Shown: one piece after another, positions 27,767 through 37,262 of the stretch
Layout: the number at the start of each line of letters is the position of its first letter
Numbering within the stretch: position 1 is the stretch's first letter
NCBI GenBank assembly: GCA_965277855.1
Contig: OZ255847.1
Location: 3,410,001 to 3,474,000, forward strand
DNA from: Bog-105 sp965277855
Lineage (GTDB): Bacteria > Acidobacteriota > Terriglobia > Bryobacterales > Bryobacteraceae
DNA: 64,000 nt
Reading direction: 5' to 3'
Program-made: the position numbers and the translations under genes
The notes under the pieces: generated by a model
The model's input: the letters and a program-made list of their open reading frames with translations, nothing else
Database searches by the model: none
Told to the model about the DNA's origin: nothing

Positions 27767-29005
27767 TTGCGCTTTCTTCGCGGGCCGATTCTCATTCTGC
27801 TTGCCGGAGTCTCGTTCGCGGGCTCACACCCGGATTGGGACCATCTCAGGCAGCAGATTAGTCAAACCCTGCACATCCCCCAACCGCTCCCCAGCTTGCA
27901 GCAGAAATCCTACGGCAAATTTTCTCCGCTGCCGGGCGTGTCCATTGAGCGCGTATCTTATGCCACCGCTTATGCCCTGCGCGTCCCCGCACTCGTGTAC
28001 CGCGAAGCAAGCCCGACGATCATCAGACATCCCGCGCTCATCATTGTGAATGGCCACCGTGGCGACAAGTCTTCCTGGTACGCCTGGTGGGCCGGTATTT
28101 TGTACGCCCGCGCCGGAGCCGTCGTCCTGACCTACGACCCCATCGGGGAATTCGAACGCAATAAAGAGCGCCTCTCAAAAACGGACCAGCATGATGAGTT
28201 CATTCCCCCCGACGACATGGCGCGCCGTCTTTCCGGTCTCATGATCACCGATGTCCAACAGGCTGTCAGCTATCTCGCCACGCGCAAAGATGTGGATCCT
28301 AAGCGCATCGCCGTCCTCGGCTATTCGATGGGTTCGTTTATCAGTTCTCTCGCCTGTGCCATCGACACGCGCGTTCATGCCTGTGTTCTGGCCGCCGGCG
28401 GCGATCTCGATGGACCCGATGGCTACTGGGACAAGAGCAACAAAATGTGCCAGGGTATCCCCTATCGTTCGCTTTCCTTCCTCGGTGATCGCGGTCCCAT
28501 GCTCTTCGCTTTAAATGCGAAACGTGGGCCCACATTGATAATCAACGGCGCCGACGATGAGGTCGTCGACATCCCCCACCATGCCCAGGATTGGTTTCAA
28601 AACCTGCACAAACAAACCGTCTCGGCTCTGGGCAGCTCGAAAAACGTCTTCGACTTCGCCTTCGTTCCAGGCGGCGGTCATCGCCCGTACTTTCTCACGC
28701 GGATTGCGGCGCTCTGGCTGGAAGAGAAACTCAAATTCCCGAATTGGGATCGCAAACAGATCGAATCCCTCCCCGAAACCGAAATCGGCCGCTGGTTTGC
28801 CCAGACCGATCCCGCTTTCCATTCCAGCCCCAACCAGCTGCTCAACGAAGCGGGCACCGTCGCCCTCGGTGACAACATCCCAGCCATACCCCGCGACCAG
28901 CTGCACGCGTTGCCCGAAAGCGTCTGGAGTTACGAGCAGCAGAACTACATTTACGAAACCTGGGTCGACCGCGCGCAAGCCGCCATCCGCTCCGGCGCAC
29001 CCTGA
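27767..29005 (+). CDS. Secreted alpha/beta hydrolase
   Basis: The TTG at 27767 gives a 412-residue protein with a signal peptide (GPILILLAGVSFAGSH). The fold shows HPALIIVNGHRGDKSSW, the nucleophile elbow AVLGYSMGSFIS (Ser), an acid in LIINGADDEVVD and the catalytic His in VPGGGHRPYF. It resembles the acetyl xylan esterase/dienelactone hydrolase-like group. It is probably a periplasmic esterase or peptidase on an unknown substrate. Confidence 0.85.
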   Translation: MRFLRGPILILLAGVSFAGSHPDWDHLRQQISQTLHIPQPLPSLQQKSYGKFSPLPGVSIERVSYATAYALRVPALVYREASPTIIRHPALIIVNGHRGDKSSWYAWWAGILYARAGAVVLTYDPIGEFERNKERLSKTDQHDEFIPPDDMARRLSGLMITDVQQAVSYLATRKDVDPKRIAVLGYSMGSFISSLACAIDTRVHACVLAAGGDLDGPDGYWDKSNKMCQGIPYRSLSFLGDRGPMLFALNAKRGPTLIINGADDEVVDIPHHAQDWFQNLHKQTVSALGSSKNVFDFAFVPGGGHRPYFLTRIAALWLEEKLKFPNWDRKQIESLPETEIGRWFAQTDPAFHSSPNQLLNEAGTVALGDNIPAIPRDQLHALPESVWSYEQQNYIYETWVDRAQAAIRSGAP

Positions 29006-29059
29006 TTTTTACCGGGTCCGCTCGCCCCCGCATGTTACTCTTTAGCTTCTTGTCGCGTT

Positions 29060-30727
29060 ATGTCTGACCCGAAGTTGCAAGTGATCCCGATCGGCGGGCT
29101 TGGTGAGTTCGGGATGAATTCGATGGCCCTGCGCTACGGCGACGACATCATCGTCATCGACGCGGGCATGATGTTTCCTGAGTCTGAACTCCTCGGCGTC
29201 GATATCGTTACGCCCGATTTCAGCTACCTCGAACAGCACGCCAGTATGGTCCGCGGCCTTATCCTTACTCATGGCCACGAAGATCATATCGGCGGAGTGC
29301 CTTTTCTTCTCGCCCAGTTAAATCTCCCGGTCTACGGCACCGAGTTCACCCTTGCGCTGGTGGAACGCCGCCTCGATGAGCATGAAATGCTCGACGAAGC
29401 CAAACTCCATCCCGTCAAGCCCGGCGAGCACGTCAAACTCGGTCCATTCGATATCGAATTTGTGCGCGTCACGCATTCCATCGTCAGTGCTGTCGCTCTC
29501 GCCATTACCACTCCTCTGGGCGTTGTTATCCACACCGGCGATTTCAAAGTTGATCCCACTCCCACCGACAACGAACTCTTCGACCTGCACACCTTCGCCG
29601 ACTACGGCAAACGCGGCGTCCTCTTGCTCATGTCGGATTCGACCAACGTCGACCGTCCCGGCTATACCGAAAGTGAACGCGCCGTTCGTCCTAAGCTTGA
29701 AGATCTTTTTGTGCGCAGCGAGCGCCGCCTCATTATCTCGTGTTTCAGCAGTTCCATTCACCGGCTTCAGCAGATCCTGGATCTCGCCGATGAATACGGC
29801 CGCAAAGTCGCCTTTCTGGGCCGAAGTTTACTCAACGTCACTGAAATCGCCCACAACCTAGGCCTCCTCTCGATCCCCGAAGCTGTTCTGCTGCGCCCCC
29901 AGGACATCATGCAGATGGCGCCTGAGAAAGTGGCCGTCGTGGTTTCCGGTACCCAGGGCGAGCCCATGTCCGCCCTTTCCCGCGTAGCGGTCGACAATCA
30001 TCGCAATCTGTACCTCCAGAAAGGCGATACCGTTGTCCTCAGCTCCCGCATCATCCCCGGTAACGAGAAGCCCATTTTCCGGATGATGAACCACATCGCC
30101 CGGCGCGGCGCGGAACTCGTCTACGGAACCACCAAGCCTCCCATTCACGTCTCCGGCCACGCCAGCGAAGAAGAGTTGAAGCTCATTCTAAATCTCGTCC
30201 GCCCGCGCTATTTCATTCCCATCCATGGCGAGTATCGTCAACTCTCCAAACACGCTTCGCTTGCTCAACACCTGCGATCGGCCGGTCTGGAAGACACCTT
30301 CGTCCTCGAAACCGGCGATACTCTCGAGATCGATCACCTGGGTGCCCGCCGAGGCCCCAAAGTCGTTGTGGGCCGTGTCTGTATTGATTCCGGCTCGCTC
30401 GACGACGTCGTCGAAGACATCATCATTCGCGACCGCCGCCATCTCTCCGAGGACGGATTCGTCCTGCCCATCATCGCCATCAACAAGCACACCGGAAAAA
30501 GCGAAGGCCTGCCCGAAATTGTCAGTCGCGGCTTCGTCTCGAGCGACAACGCGGGTGTCCTGCAGGAAGCCCGCACCGTTGTCGCTCGCACGCTCGAAAC
30601 CTCTACCGCCGAAGAACGAAGCGATTGGGGCGTGATGCAGGAAAAAATTCGTACCGATCTCAAGCGCTTCCTCAGCAAGCAAACCCAGCGCCGCCCCCTG
30701 ATTATGCCCGTGATCCTCGAAGTTTAA
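29060..30727 (+). CDS. rnj: Ribonuclease J
   Basis: The 555-residue length is typical. It is a metallo-beta-lactamase/beta-CASP nuclease: IVIDAGMMFPE, LTHGHEDHIGGVPFLL (HxHxDH motif), HTGDFKVDPTP, then the beta-CASP domain with GTQGEPMSAL and HVSGHASEEELK, and a C-terminal domain. RNase J degrades and matures RNA in the cytoplasm with 5'-exo and endonuclease activity. It is single, 54 bases after the hydrolase gene. Confidence 0.96.
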   Translation: MSDPKLQVIPIGGLGEFGMNSMALRYGDDIIVIDAGMMFPESELLGVDIVTPDFSYLEQHASMVRGLILTHGHEDHIGGVPFLLAQLNLPVYGTEFTLALVERRLDEHEMLDEAKLHPVKPGEHVKLGPFDIEFVRVTHSIVSAVALAITTPLGVVIHTGDFKVDPTPTDNELFDLHTFADYGKRGVLLLMSDSTNVDRPGYTESERAVRPKLEDLFVRSERRLIISCFSSSIHRLQQILDLADEYGRKVAFLGRSLLNVTEIAHNLGLLSIPEAVLLRPQDIMQMAPEKVAVVVSGTQGEPMSALSRVAVDNHRNLYLQKGDTVVLSSRIIPGNEKPIFRMMNHIARRGAELVYGTTKPPIHVSGHASEEELKLILNLVRPRYFIPIHGEYRQLSKHASLAQHLRSAGLEDTFVLETGDTLEIDHLGARRGPKVVVGRVCIDSGSLDDVVEDIIIRDRRHLSEDGFVLPIIAINKHTGKSEGLPEIVSRGFVSSDNAGVLQEARTVVARTLETSTAEERSDWGVMQEKIRTDLKRFLSKQTQRRPLIMPVILEV

Positions 30728-30782
30728 CTCGCTTGGCTTGCGATAGAATTAAGTCCGTACTTACCCAGGAGGGTTTAAAGCT

Positions 30783-31112
30783 ATGAAGAAGTTTACGTTT
30801 GGGTGTTTCGTGACCGCTTCGCTGTTATCCTTTGCGGCTTCGGCCGACCAGATGACCGGCTACATCTCAGACGCCCATTGCGGCGCCAAGCACAACAAAG
30901 TAAGCGCCGCCAATACCAAGTGTGTGAAAGATATGTGTATCAATGGCGGTGCCGATCCAGTGCTCGTCGTCGATAGCAAAGTCGTTAAGTTCGATGACGC
31001 TTCCAAGAAGAAGGCTGTCCCGTTTGCCGGACAGATGGTTAGCGTCGACGGCACCATGGACGGCGACATGCTCAAGGTGAATTCAATCTCCGCCGCCGCC
31101 CCCGCCCAGTAA
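30783..31112 (+). CDS. Small secreted cysteine-containing protein
   Basis: The 109-residue protein has a strong AGGAGGG site, a signal peptide (CFVTASLLSFAASA) and a mature domain of about 85 residues with GYISDAHCGAKH and two further cysteines in TKCVKDMCINGGADPVLV. I have the impression of a domain common in acidobacterial secreted proteins, but cannot name a function. The cysteines may form disulfides or bind metal. A terminator follows. Confidence 0.82.
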   Translation: MKKFTFGCFVTASLLSFAASADQMTGYISDAHCGAKHNKVSAANTKCVKDMCINGGADPVLVVDSKVVKFDDASKKKAVPFAGQMVSVDGTMDGDMLKVNSISAAAPAQ

Positions 31113-31132
31113 TATCAGCAGAACCTCAAGCG

Positions 31133-31168
31133 AGGCAGATCATTTCGAAAGTGAGATCTGCCTTCGTC
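31133..31168. terminator. Probable terminator between convergent genes
   Basis: AGGCAGATC and GATCTGCCT form a 9-bp stem with a 13-base loop, followed by TCGTCTTTCTC on the plus strand. It may serve the secreted-protein gene and, less well, the CBS gene. Confidence 0.6.
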
Positions 31169-31172
31169 TTTC

Positions 31173-31619
31173 TCAACCCCCGCCTGCAATATAGCTTTCT
31201 AGCTGTTCGATCGTTTGCCCTTGCGAAGTAATAATCCACTTGATCAAGTCCCCGATCGATATCAGTCCAGCCAGCGCCCCGCCTTCGTCCACTACCGGTA
31301 AATGTCGAATCCGGTTTTCTGTCATGATCCGCATGGCGTCGTCCACCGAGCATTTTGATTCAATCGTAATAGGAGGAGAGGCCATTACCTCCGACACTTT
31401 CGTCTCCTTCGAAGAGCGCCCCTGCAAAATAATCTTGCGCGCATAGTCCCGCTCCGACAGTACTCCTAAGAGTTTTTCGCCGTCAACCACCAGCAGCGCG
31501 CCGATTTCCCGGTTCGCCATAACACCCAACGCTTCATACACCGTGGCCGTAGCGCTAACTGTCCATACCTGTCCGCCCTTTTGCTTGAGAATTGCCGATA
31601 CCTGATCCAGAACCTTCAT
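31173..31619 (-). CDS. CBS domain pair protein
   Basis: The 148-residue protein consists of two CBS domains (about 8-60 and 75-130; GALLVVDGEKLLGVLSERDY and IRHLPVVDEGGALAGLISIG). Such stand-alone pairs bind adenine nucleotides and act as regulators. The start has an AAGGAGGT site six bases upstream. Partners are unknown. Confidence 0.92.
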   Translation of the reverse strand: MKVLDQVSAILKQKGGQVWTVSATATVYEALGVMANREIGALLVVDGEKLLGVLSERDYARKIILQGRSSKETKVSEVMASPPITIESKCSVDDAMRIMTENRIRHLPVVDEGGALAGLISIGDLIKWIITSQGQTIEQLESYIAGGG

Positions 31620-32078
31620 GAGGCACCTCCTTCTGTTTCCCTGGCGATCAGCAGATCCAGCCTATAACACCCGCTAACCGAGCGGAGTGTGGTATCGGGT
31701 TCTGTAATCGTGTTATTGCTCAAGGCGAGTATAAAACTGCGCCTGGTTGGTGTAAACAGTAGTTGCGCCGAGAGCGAACGGAATAAGGGTTTACGAGCGC
31801 GACGTTCCAGCCTTTGGCCAATACGATTGCCAGGCCACAGCCATCGCACCCGACCGTTTCGTAAACGGACTCTATGGAGCTAGCAATAGCACGAGCGAGT
31901 GGACCGATCATCTTTTTACAAAACTCCCCGACCGATCGGACCATCGTTTCGAACGTCGCTTTCAAAGCCACGCAGTTCTTCATGACCAACGGAAAATCGA
32001 TAGGCTTCGGAACCGTAATCAGCTTGGGACCATCCGCCTCGCCCATCCGGGTTGCTGTGGATCACTAGGAATGCAAAC
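31620..32078. other. Intergenic stretch, no supported gene
   Basis: About 460 bases lie upstream of the CBS gene. A minus-strand frame (31720-32046) and shorter plus-strand frames exist but match nothing I know, and the better-looking stretches fall in different frames, so this may be a decayed gene. No RNA gene was recognised. Confidence 0.4.
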
Positions 32079-32999
32079 TCACCAACGTTCCCACCCAACA
32101 TGCTCCAATCCCGGCTCAAATAACGTCGGATGAAACACCTCTGCGAAAATCTGAAGCGACTCCACCAACCGCGGACCCGGCCGGTTCATAAATTGATTTC
32201 CGTCGCACACGAAAACCTGTTTGCTTTCGACCGCTTTCAGCCGGTTCCATTCCGGACGCTCCTGCAGCGCACACATTTCGGTGCGCGTGCGAACAAGATC
32301 GAATCCGCACGGCAGCGCCACGATGATGTCCGGGTCCGCATTCACCAGTTCCTCCCAGTCCATCCAAGGCGAGTGTTGTCCCGGCACTCCGAACAAATTC
32401 TCCCCTCCAGACATTTCGATCAGCTCGGGCACCCAGTTGCCCGCAGCCATCAGCGGCTCTATCCATTCGATGGCAGCGACTCGCGGCCTTACGCCGGCCG
32501 CCCGCGCCCGAGACGAGATATCCTGCATTCTCGCTTTGAGACTCTGCACAAGTTCGCGCCCTGCATCGGCGTGCTCGCAACGACAAGCGATCTGTTCGAT
32601 GTCGCGCCAGACATCGGCCAGCCCGAAAGATTCTAAGGCAATGATTTTGGCTTGCGTTCCCACGTCACGGCCAAGTGCTTTCTCGACTTCCTCCAGGCTG
32701 ACCGCGCACACTTCGCATTGGGTCTGCGTGATGATGTGGGTTGGCTGCAGCTCCTGCAGCAGGGCCGCATCGACCTCGTAGATACTCAGCGCCGACCGCA
32801 GTTTCTCCTTCACCAGTGCGTCAATTTCCTGACTCGATCCCGAAACGGCGAAGCTCGGATGACTGCATACCGGAAGTCTAAGCACCTCCGGCGGAAAATC
32901 GCATTCATGCGACCGGCCGACCTGATAAGCGCCGAGACCTAACGCGTGCACAATCTCTGTAGCGCTCGAAAGAAGAGGTAAAAGCCGCAGTTCAGACAC
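32079..32999 (-). CDS. Cobalamin-binding/BtuF-like substrate-binding fold protein
   Basis: From GTG 32999 the protein has 306 residues. It has the type III periplasmic-binding fold: RLLPLLSSATEIVHALGLG at the N-terminus, HIITQTQCEVCAV, then EWIEPLMAAGNWVPELIEMSG and DPDIIVALPCGFD. BtuF is periplasmic and delivers B12 to BtuCD. Here no signal peptide is seen in either this start or a longer one at 33056, so it may be a cytoplasmic variant, as noted for some cobalamin-binding-like proteins. No BtuC/BtuD genes are nearby. A terminator-like hairpin sits just upstream. Confidence 0.82.
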   Translation of the reverse strand: MSELRLLPLLSSATEIVHALGLGAYQVGRSHECDFPPEVLRLPVCSHPSFAVSGSSQEIDALVKEKLRSALSIYEVDAALLQELQPTHIITQTQCEVCAVSLEEVEKALGRDVGTQAKIIALESFGLADVWRDIEQIACRCEHADAGRELVQSLKARMQDISSRARAAGVRPRVAAIEWIEPLMAAGNWVPELIEMSGGENLFGVPGQHSPWMDWEELVNADPDIIVALPCGFDLVRTRTEMCALQERPEWNRLKAVESKQVFVCDGNQFMNRPGPRLVESLQIFAEVFHPTLFEPGLEHVGWERW

Positions 33000-33020
33000 A
33001 AGACATATTTTAGGTCGTAC

Positions 33021-33046
33021 AAAAAGAAAAAAGCCGGTGATCCGGC
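33021..33046 (-). terminator. Terminator-like hairpin upstream of the BtuF-like gene
   Basis: On the minus strand GCCGG-ATCA-CCGGC is followed by TTTTTTCTTTTT. It lies about 20 bases before the BtuF-like start and about 310 bases after the TolC gene, so it could end the TolC operon transcript or act as an attenuator. Confidence 0.6.
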
Positions 33047-33063
33047 CTTCTCTCAATTTAATT

Positions 33064-33178
33064 GCTCAGGGAACTTGGTTGGGTGGGCTGTTTTATGGGT
33101 GGGGGATAGAAGGGTTTTGTTTTGGCAGGGCTTACTGCTGAGGGATTGCGATGCGGAACAACCTTGTGTTCCCTGAGC
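33064..33178. repeat. Inverted repeat in the intergenic region between TolC and BtuF-like genes
   Basis: GCTCAGGGAAC (33064-33074) and its exact complement (33168-33178) bracket 93 bases; the pairing continues imperfectly (GGTTG/CAACC). The 310-base region has no supported gene. It may be the base of a structured RNA or a remnant of a small mobile element. The core features of a cobalamin riboswitch were not found. Confidence 0.45.
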
Positions 33179-33357
33179 TGATCTTGTTCATTTACGCAAA
33201 TCTACAAAGCAAGCATATTGCCAAACGTCAAACTCAATATTTCCCTTCACTTATACGTGTTGCTCAGAAAAAACCGAGTCGCAGGATTTACCATACCGGT
33301 AAAGATTTCGGGAAAGGCATTTCATCAGCTTGCCGCCGCGGTTCAAATTGAAACAGA

Positions 33358-35367
33358 TTAAGGACGGGCAGGCAGCGTTTGCGGCAGGGAAGACGCACGC
33401 TGCACAGTAGCCGAAGTCGCGTCGTTCAGGGACACATGATTCGCGTCGAGCGTAATCCCGAGTGTCTGATCGAGCGAAACATGCGCGGTACTGTAAGTGA
33501 CGAGCGCAGCGATTTCAGCCGATTGCGCGGTGGCCAGATCGCGCTGCTGCTGGACCACGGCGTACGTGGTGGATGCGCCCAGCGAGAATTTCTTCTGCTC
33601 AGCCGAGAGTAACTGCTCCTGAAGTATACGGTTCCGGACGGCAGCCTGATAACGAACGCGCGCCTGCTGCAGGCCGATTGACTGATTGGAAACATCGACC
33701 ACGATCTGGTTGATATTCTTCTTGGACTGTAACTGGGATTGCCGGATAGAAAGCTGGTCAATCGAGTAGTCGGCCTGTGCCTGCCGGTTCCGCGCGTTGG
33801 CAAAAAAGCCGACGCCAATATTCTGGCTGGGAAAGTTTCGCCGGAGCAGCTGCCCCAGGCCATTACTAATGCCGCCCACGAAGTATTTATCAGAGGTGTA
33901 ACAAAGCTGAGTGGAACCGCCCAGCGAGGCCGGGCAGGGCAGGAAACCCGGTGGAATCGAAGCGGATCCTGCGCCGACGCCTCCACCGCTCCTGCCGAGA
34001 GACACAATCTGCGCTTGACCGGACAAGCCCTGCTGCGTTGCGTTGAGCTGGGGAGTGAGTTGCGGCAGGACTCCATTTCCGGTGGCTAAAGCGTTTAGCC
34101 TGAGATTTTCCAGATTGATCTGGTCGACGGCGAGGTCGGCGCGGTTCTTCATGGCGGTCGAAACCATCTGGAGCATGGGCGGAAGTTCGTCCTTCTCGGG
34201 CACAACGATGCGGTCAAGCGGAATCACCTCTACTTCAGCGAGCAGCGGGTCGGCCAAGCCATTCCGGCTCAGCACGTCTTTAATGGAAACCTGCTGTTGG
34301 GCCAGAGTCGTTTGAGAGACAACGAGGTCCTGTTCGGTAGAAGCGACCTGAGCTTCGGCGGTAGTAACGTCGAGCGGGGCCATGGTCCCGATCTGCACCT
34401 GCTTCTTGTTGTCGCTGAAAAATCTCTGCGCCACGTCGTAGGCACTTTGCTTGGCTCGCACATCTTCGTAATCGGCCACCAGTCCGTAATAGAGATTCAG
34501 CACGTTGACGACAGTGCCGATGACCTGGGTCTTGAAAGTCAGGTTGTCCTCATTGACGAGATTCTTGTTGACGTTAATGGTACGGCTGTTCAGGGTGACA
34601 CCGAATCCTTGCAGCAAAGGCTGCTGGACGGTTAGCGAGAGTGTGACGCCGTTGCTGGGATTGAGCGTATCGGAAGGCACGTTCTCATGCAGGTAGGAAT
34701 CGTTATACGAGAGTGAATACTGTCCGCCGGTAATCAGGCCCTGGCTGATGCTTTCGGTGTAGTTGTGTTTGCTTTCGATCCAGTTTTGGGTTTGGGTGAG
34801 TCGGAGGTTCGACTGCGGTGTGGATAGATGGCTATACGACTGGGAGTCTTGAAACACCGGATCGAGGGTGGGAACAATCGATCCGATTTGGGTGATGGAC
34901 CCGCCGAGCGTATTGCCGGAGTTGGTGTTATTGTTGTTGCCCGAGCTGACACCCGCCGCGTTCTGGCTACCGGCCGCGCCCTGTCCGCTCGCCACCTGAC
35001 TGGATTGAGTGGAGAAACTGGGCAAGCCCGGCAAGCCGCCGCCGGCCTGGGCGCGTTCGACTTGCCAGACGGCGGCCAGTGGATTGTACCGATCGATCTC
35101 CAGGTCGATATTATTCTCGAGCGCGAGAGCGAGCGCGTCCTGCACGGTAAGGTACAACTTGCCCGCCCGGATCAGATCTCTGAGCCGCAGCGAGTTTCTG
35201 AGGCGGATCGGTGGTACGTAAGCCGCTGAGTAGGGCCGAATGAAGATAAAATTATCCGGTTTCTGCGGTGCAATCGACTGCTGCTGCGCTTCGGCACTGG
35301 TCCAAACAAACAGCAGGGAAAGCACAACGGCAACCGCCTGCCGCCAGCCCGTCCTCTCGGCCATCAT
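33358..35367 (-). CDS. TolC family outer membrane efflux protein, copy 2
   Basis: The 669-residue protein has a signal peptide (AVAVVLSLLFVWTSAEAQ) and the TolC coiled-coil and strand pattern, with ENNIDLEIDRYNPL, NVLNLYYGLVADYEDVRAKQ and NRILQEQLLSAEQKKFSLGA. It is about 150-180 residues longer than E. coli TolC, partly from Gly/Asn/Ser-rich loops near residues 115-160. Its start overlaps the stop of the upstream TolC gene by 4 bases. It would form a trimeric outer membrane channel; no cognate pump or adaptor is encoded here. Confidence 0.9.
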   Translation of the reverse strand: MMAERTGWRQAVAVVLSLLFVWTSAEAQQQSIAPQKPDNFIFIRPYSAAYVPPIRLRNSLRLRDLIRAGKLYLTVQDALALALENNIDLEIDRYNPLAAVWQVERAQAGGGLPGLPSFSTQSSQVASGQGAAGSQNAAGVSSGNNNNTNSGNTLGGSITQIGSIVPTLDPVFQDSQSYSHLSTPQSNLRLTQTQNWIESKHNYTESISQGLITGGQYSLSYNDSYLHENVPSDTLNPSNGVTLSLTVQQPLLQGFGVTLNSRTINVNKNLVNEDNLTFKTQVIGTVVNVLNLYYGLVADYEDVRAKQSAYDVAQRFFSDNKKQVQIGTMAPLDVTTAEAQVASTEQDLVVSQTTLAQQQVSIKDVLSRNGLADPLLAEVEVIPLDRIVVPEKDELPPMLQMVSTAMKNRADLAVDQINLENLRLNALATGNGVLPQLTPQLNATQQGLSGQAQIVSLGRSGGGVGAGSASIPPGFLPCPASLGGSTQLCYTSDKYFVGGISNGLGQLLRRNFPSQNIGVGFFANARNRQAQADYSIDQLSIRQSQLQSKKNINQIVVDVSNQSIGLQQARVRYQAAVRNRILQEQLLSAEQKKFSLGASTTYAVVQQQRDLATAQSAEIAALVTYSTAHVSLDQTLGITLDANHVSLNDATSATVQRASSLPQTLPARP

Positions 35368-37262
35368 TGCTTCTCCTCGGCTGCGGATTTGGGCAAGTTG
35401 GCGGGCAGGACCGAAGCCTGCGCCACATGGCCGGTGAGCGCCTCATCAACTGAGATGTGATTTACGTCGAGCGTAGTGCCAAGCGACTGGTCGAAAGCGA
35501 TGCGCGCATGGCTGTAATTAGCCAGCGCCTGTGTCTCCGCGCTGTCGGCCGTGCTCAACGTCTGCTGATCGAGCACCACCTGATATACGGTCGAAGCGCC
35601 GAGCGTGTACTTCTTCTTGTCGGCGTCGAGTGTTTGCTGCTGCAAGATTCTTGCTTTTACTGCCGAGTCGTACCGGACCCTGGCCTGGCGGACGCCGATC
35701 ACGGCGTTTTGCACATCCACCCGCACCTGGTTATATTGCTTCTGCAGCGTCAACTCCTGCTGTCGCAGTTGCAGCACGCTGGTGGCGTAGTCGGCTTGTG
35801 CCTGTCGATTCCGAAGTGGAATATTGAGCGAAAGTCCGGCGGAGTAGCTGGGATAGTTACGCCGGAAAATTTGCCCGAGCAGATTGCCATAACCACCGAG
35901 GACGAATGGATCGGCCTGGCCGTTGACATCCACGCCCGACAATCCACTGTTGGTAAGGGTGGTAAAGACCTGGAGAGTCGGTTTCAATTCGTTCTTGATA
36001 GCCACCAGATTGATCTTGTTACTGTCGATGGTCAGATGGTCCTGCGCAATTTCCAGGCGGTTTTTCAATGCCTGCGCCACCAGTTCGGGAACCGGTTTCA
36101 GCTCATCCCGTTCCGGAACCTGTATAGTATCCAGCGGAACGACGTGAACCTCGGCCAGCAGCGGGCTAGCGACGCCGTTCCGGCTCAAAGCGTTTTTGAG
36201 AACGATCTCCTGCTGCAGCAAGTTGGTCTGCGAGATGAGCAGATCCTGCTGGCTGGTATAAACCTGTGCTTCGGCGCGTGTGACCTCAATCGGGGCGAGG
36301 GTTCCGATTTGCACCTGCTTCTTGTTGTCGTCGAACAATGCCTGCGCGGTGGCAAGCTCATCCTTGCGCGCTTTCAGATCCTGGTTGAAACTAACCAGGT
36401 CCCAGTACAGATTCAACACCGAAGAGACGGTGGTAATGATCTGCTGCTGAAACTGCATCATCGAAACTTTTTCGTTGTTTTTAGCGACCCGTATGTTGCG
36501 TCCCAGAACGGCCACACCGAATCCGTAGAGCAGATTCTGGCTGAGCGAGAGACTCAAGTTCCCGCTGTTGTAAGGATTGACGTCGTAAAAAGAGCTATTG
36601 AAATGGTTGTGGCTGCTGGTGTAGGAGAGCTGCCCGGTTAAACCGAAATCGGTCGACTGACTATATTGGGCCTGATAGATACGCGAATCCTGAATCAGTG
36701 CGGTGGTTCCGGTGAGAACGGTGTTGCTGTTGGGACTCGTCGCATGCCCCCATTGCCCGAAGAAGCTGAGTTGTGGATCAAAACTGGGAATGGTTGGTCC
36801 GAGCTGTGTGATCAGCTGACCGCTCGAGCTGACATTGGCGCCCGCGGCGGCCGTAGGACCTGTCCCGGTGGCCGAAACGCCGGTTGTGCTGACGCTGGTA
36901 GGTCCCTGCACCACGGCTACACTGACGTCTCGCAGCTGACCGCCGCCTCGAGCGCGCAACGACACTTGTCTGGTGAGCAGTGGACCATAGCGCTGAATCT
37001 CGATGTCCAAATTGTTTTCGAGCGCCAGAGCGATGACGTCTTTAGCGGAAAGGTATAAGTTGCCCGCCCGCACGAGAGTTTCGAGCCTGCTTGAATTTGC
37101 GAGATTGATGGGCGGGATCTCCGACTTCTGATAGGGCCGCGTTAACCAGCCCAAGCCGCGTTGCGGCGGATCAATCCGAATGGCCGTCTGCTGCGCGGGC
37201 AGCAGTCCAGCTACTAATAAGTAGCTGCACAGAAAAGACAAACAAGCTTGCAATCGTCTCAT
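35364..37262 (-). CDS. TolC family outer membrane efflux protein, copy 1
   Basis: The 632-residue protein has a signal peptide (LSFLCSYLLVAGLLPAQ) and TolC repeats (ENNLDIEIQRYGPL, VLNLYWDLVSFNQDLKARKD, KARILQQQTLDADKKKYTLGA). It is clearly a paralogue of the next gene and has the same extended layout, so the pair arose by tandem duplication. The first gene of the pair is preceded by a 270-base non-coding region with no recognised motif. Confidence 0.9.
   Translation of the reverse strand: MRRLQACLSFLCSYLLVAGLLPAQQTAIRIDPPQRGLGWLTRPYQKSEIPPINLANSSRLETLVRAGNLYLSAKDVIALALENNLDIEIQRYGPLLTRQVSLRARGGGQLRDVSVAVVQGPTSVSTTGVSATGTGPTAAAGANVSSSGQLITQLGPTIPSFDPQLSFFGQWGHATSPNSNTVLTGTTALIQDSRIYQAQYSQSTDFGLTGQLSYTSSHNHFNSSFYDVNPYNSGNLSLSLSQNLLYGFGVAVLGRNIRVAKNNEKVSMMQFQQQIITTVSSVLNLYWDLVSFNQDLKARKDELATAQALFDDNKKQVQIGTLAPIEVTRAEAQVYTSQQDLLISQTNLLQQEIVLKNALSRNGVASPLLAEVHVVPLDTIQVPERDELKPVPELVAQALKNRLEIAQDHLTIDSNKINLVAIKNELKPTLQVFTTLTNSGLSGVDVNGQADPFVLGGYGNLLGQIFRRNYPSYSAGLSLNIPLRNRQAQADYATSVLQLRQQELTLQKQYNQVRVDVQNAVIGVRQARVRYDSAVKARILQQQTLDADKKKYTLGASTVYQVVLDQQTLSTADSAETQALANYSHARIAFDQSLGTTLDVNHISVDEALTGHVAQASVLPANLPKSAAEEKQ

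Noticed and set aside
31720..32046. 108-codon minus-strand frame upstream of the CBS gene
   Set aside because: No recognised family, no convincing ribosome binding site, and the more protein-like stretches switch frame; kept only as a possible decayed gene.
33050..33356. Cobalamin riboswitch upstream of the BtuF-like gene
   Set aside because: The region has an inverted repeat and a terminator, but the B12-box and the other conserved riboswitch blocks could not be found on the minus strand.
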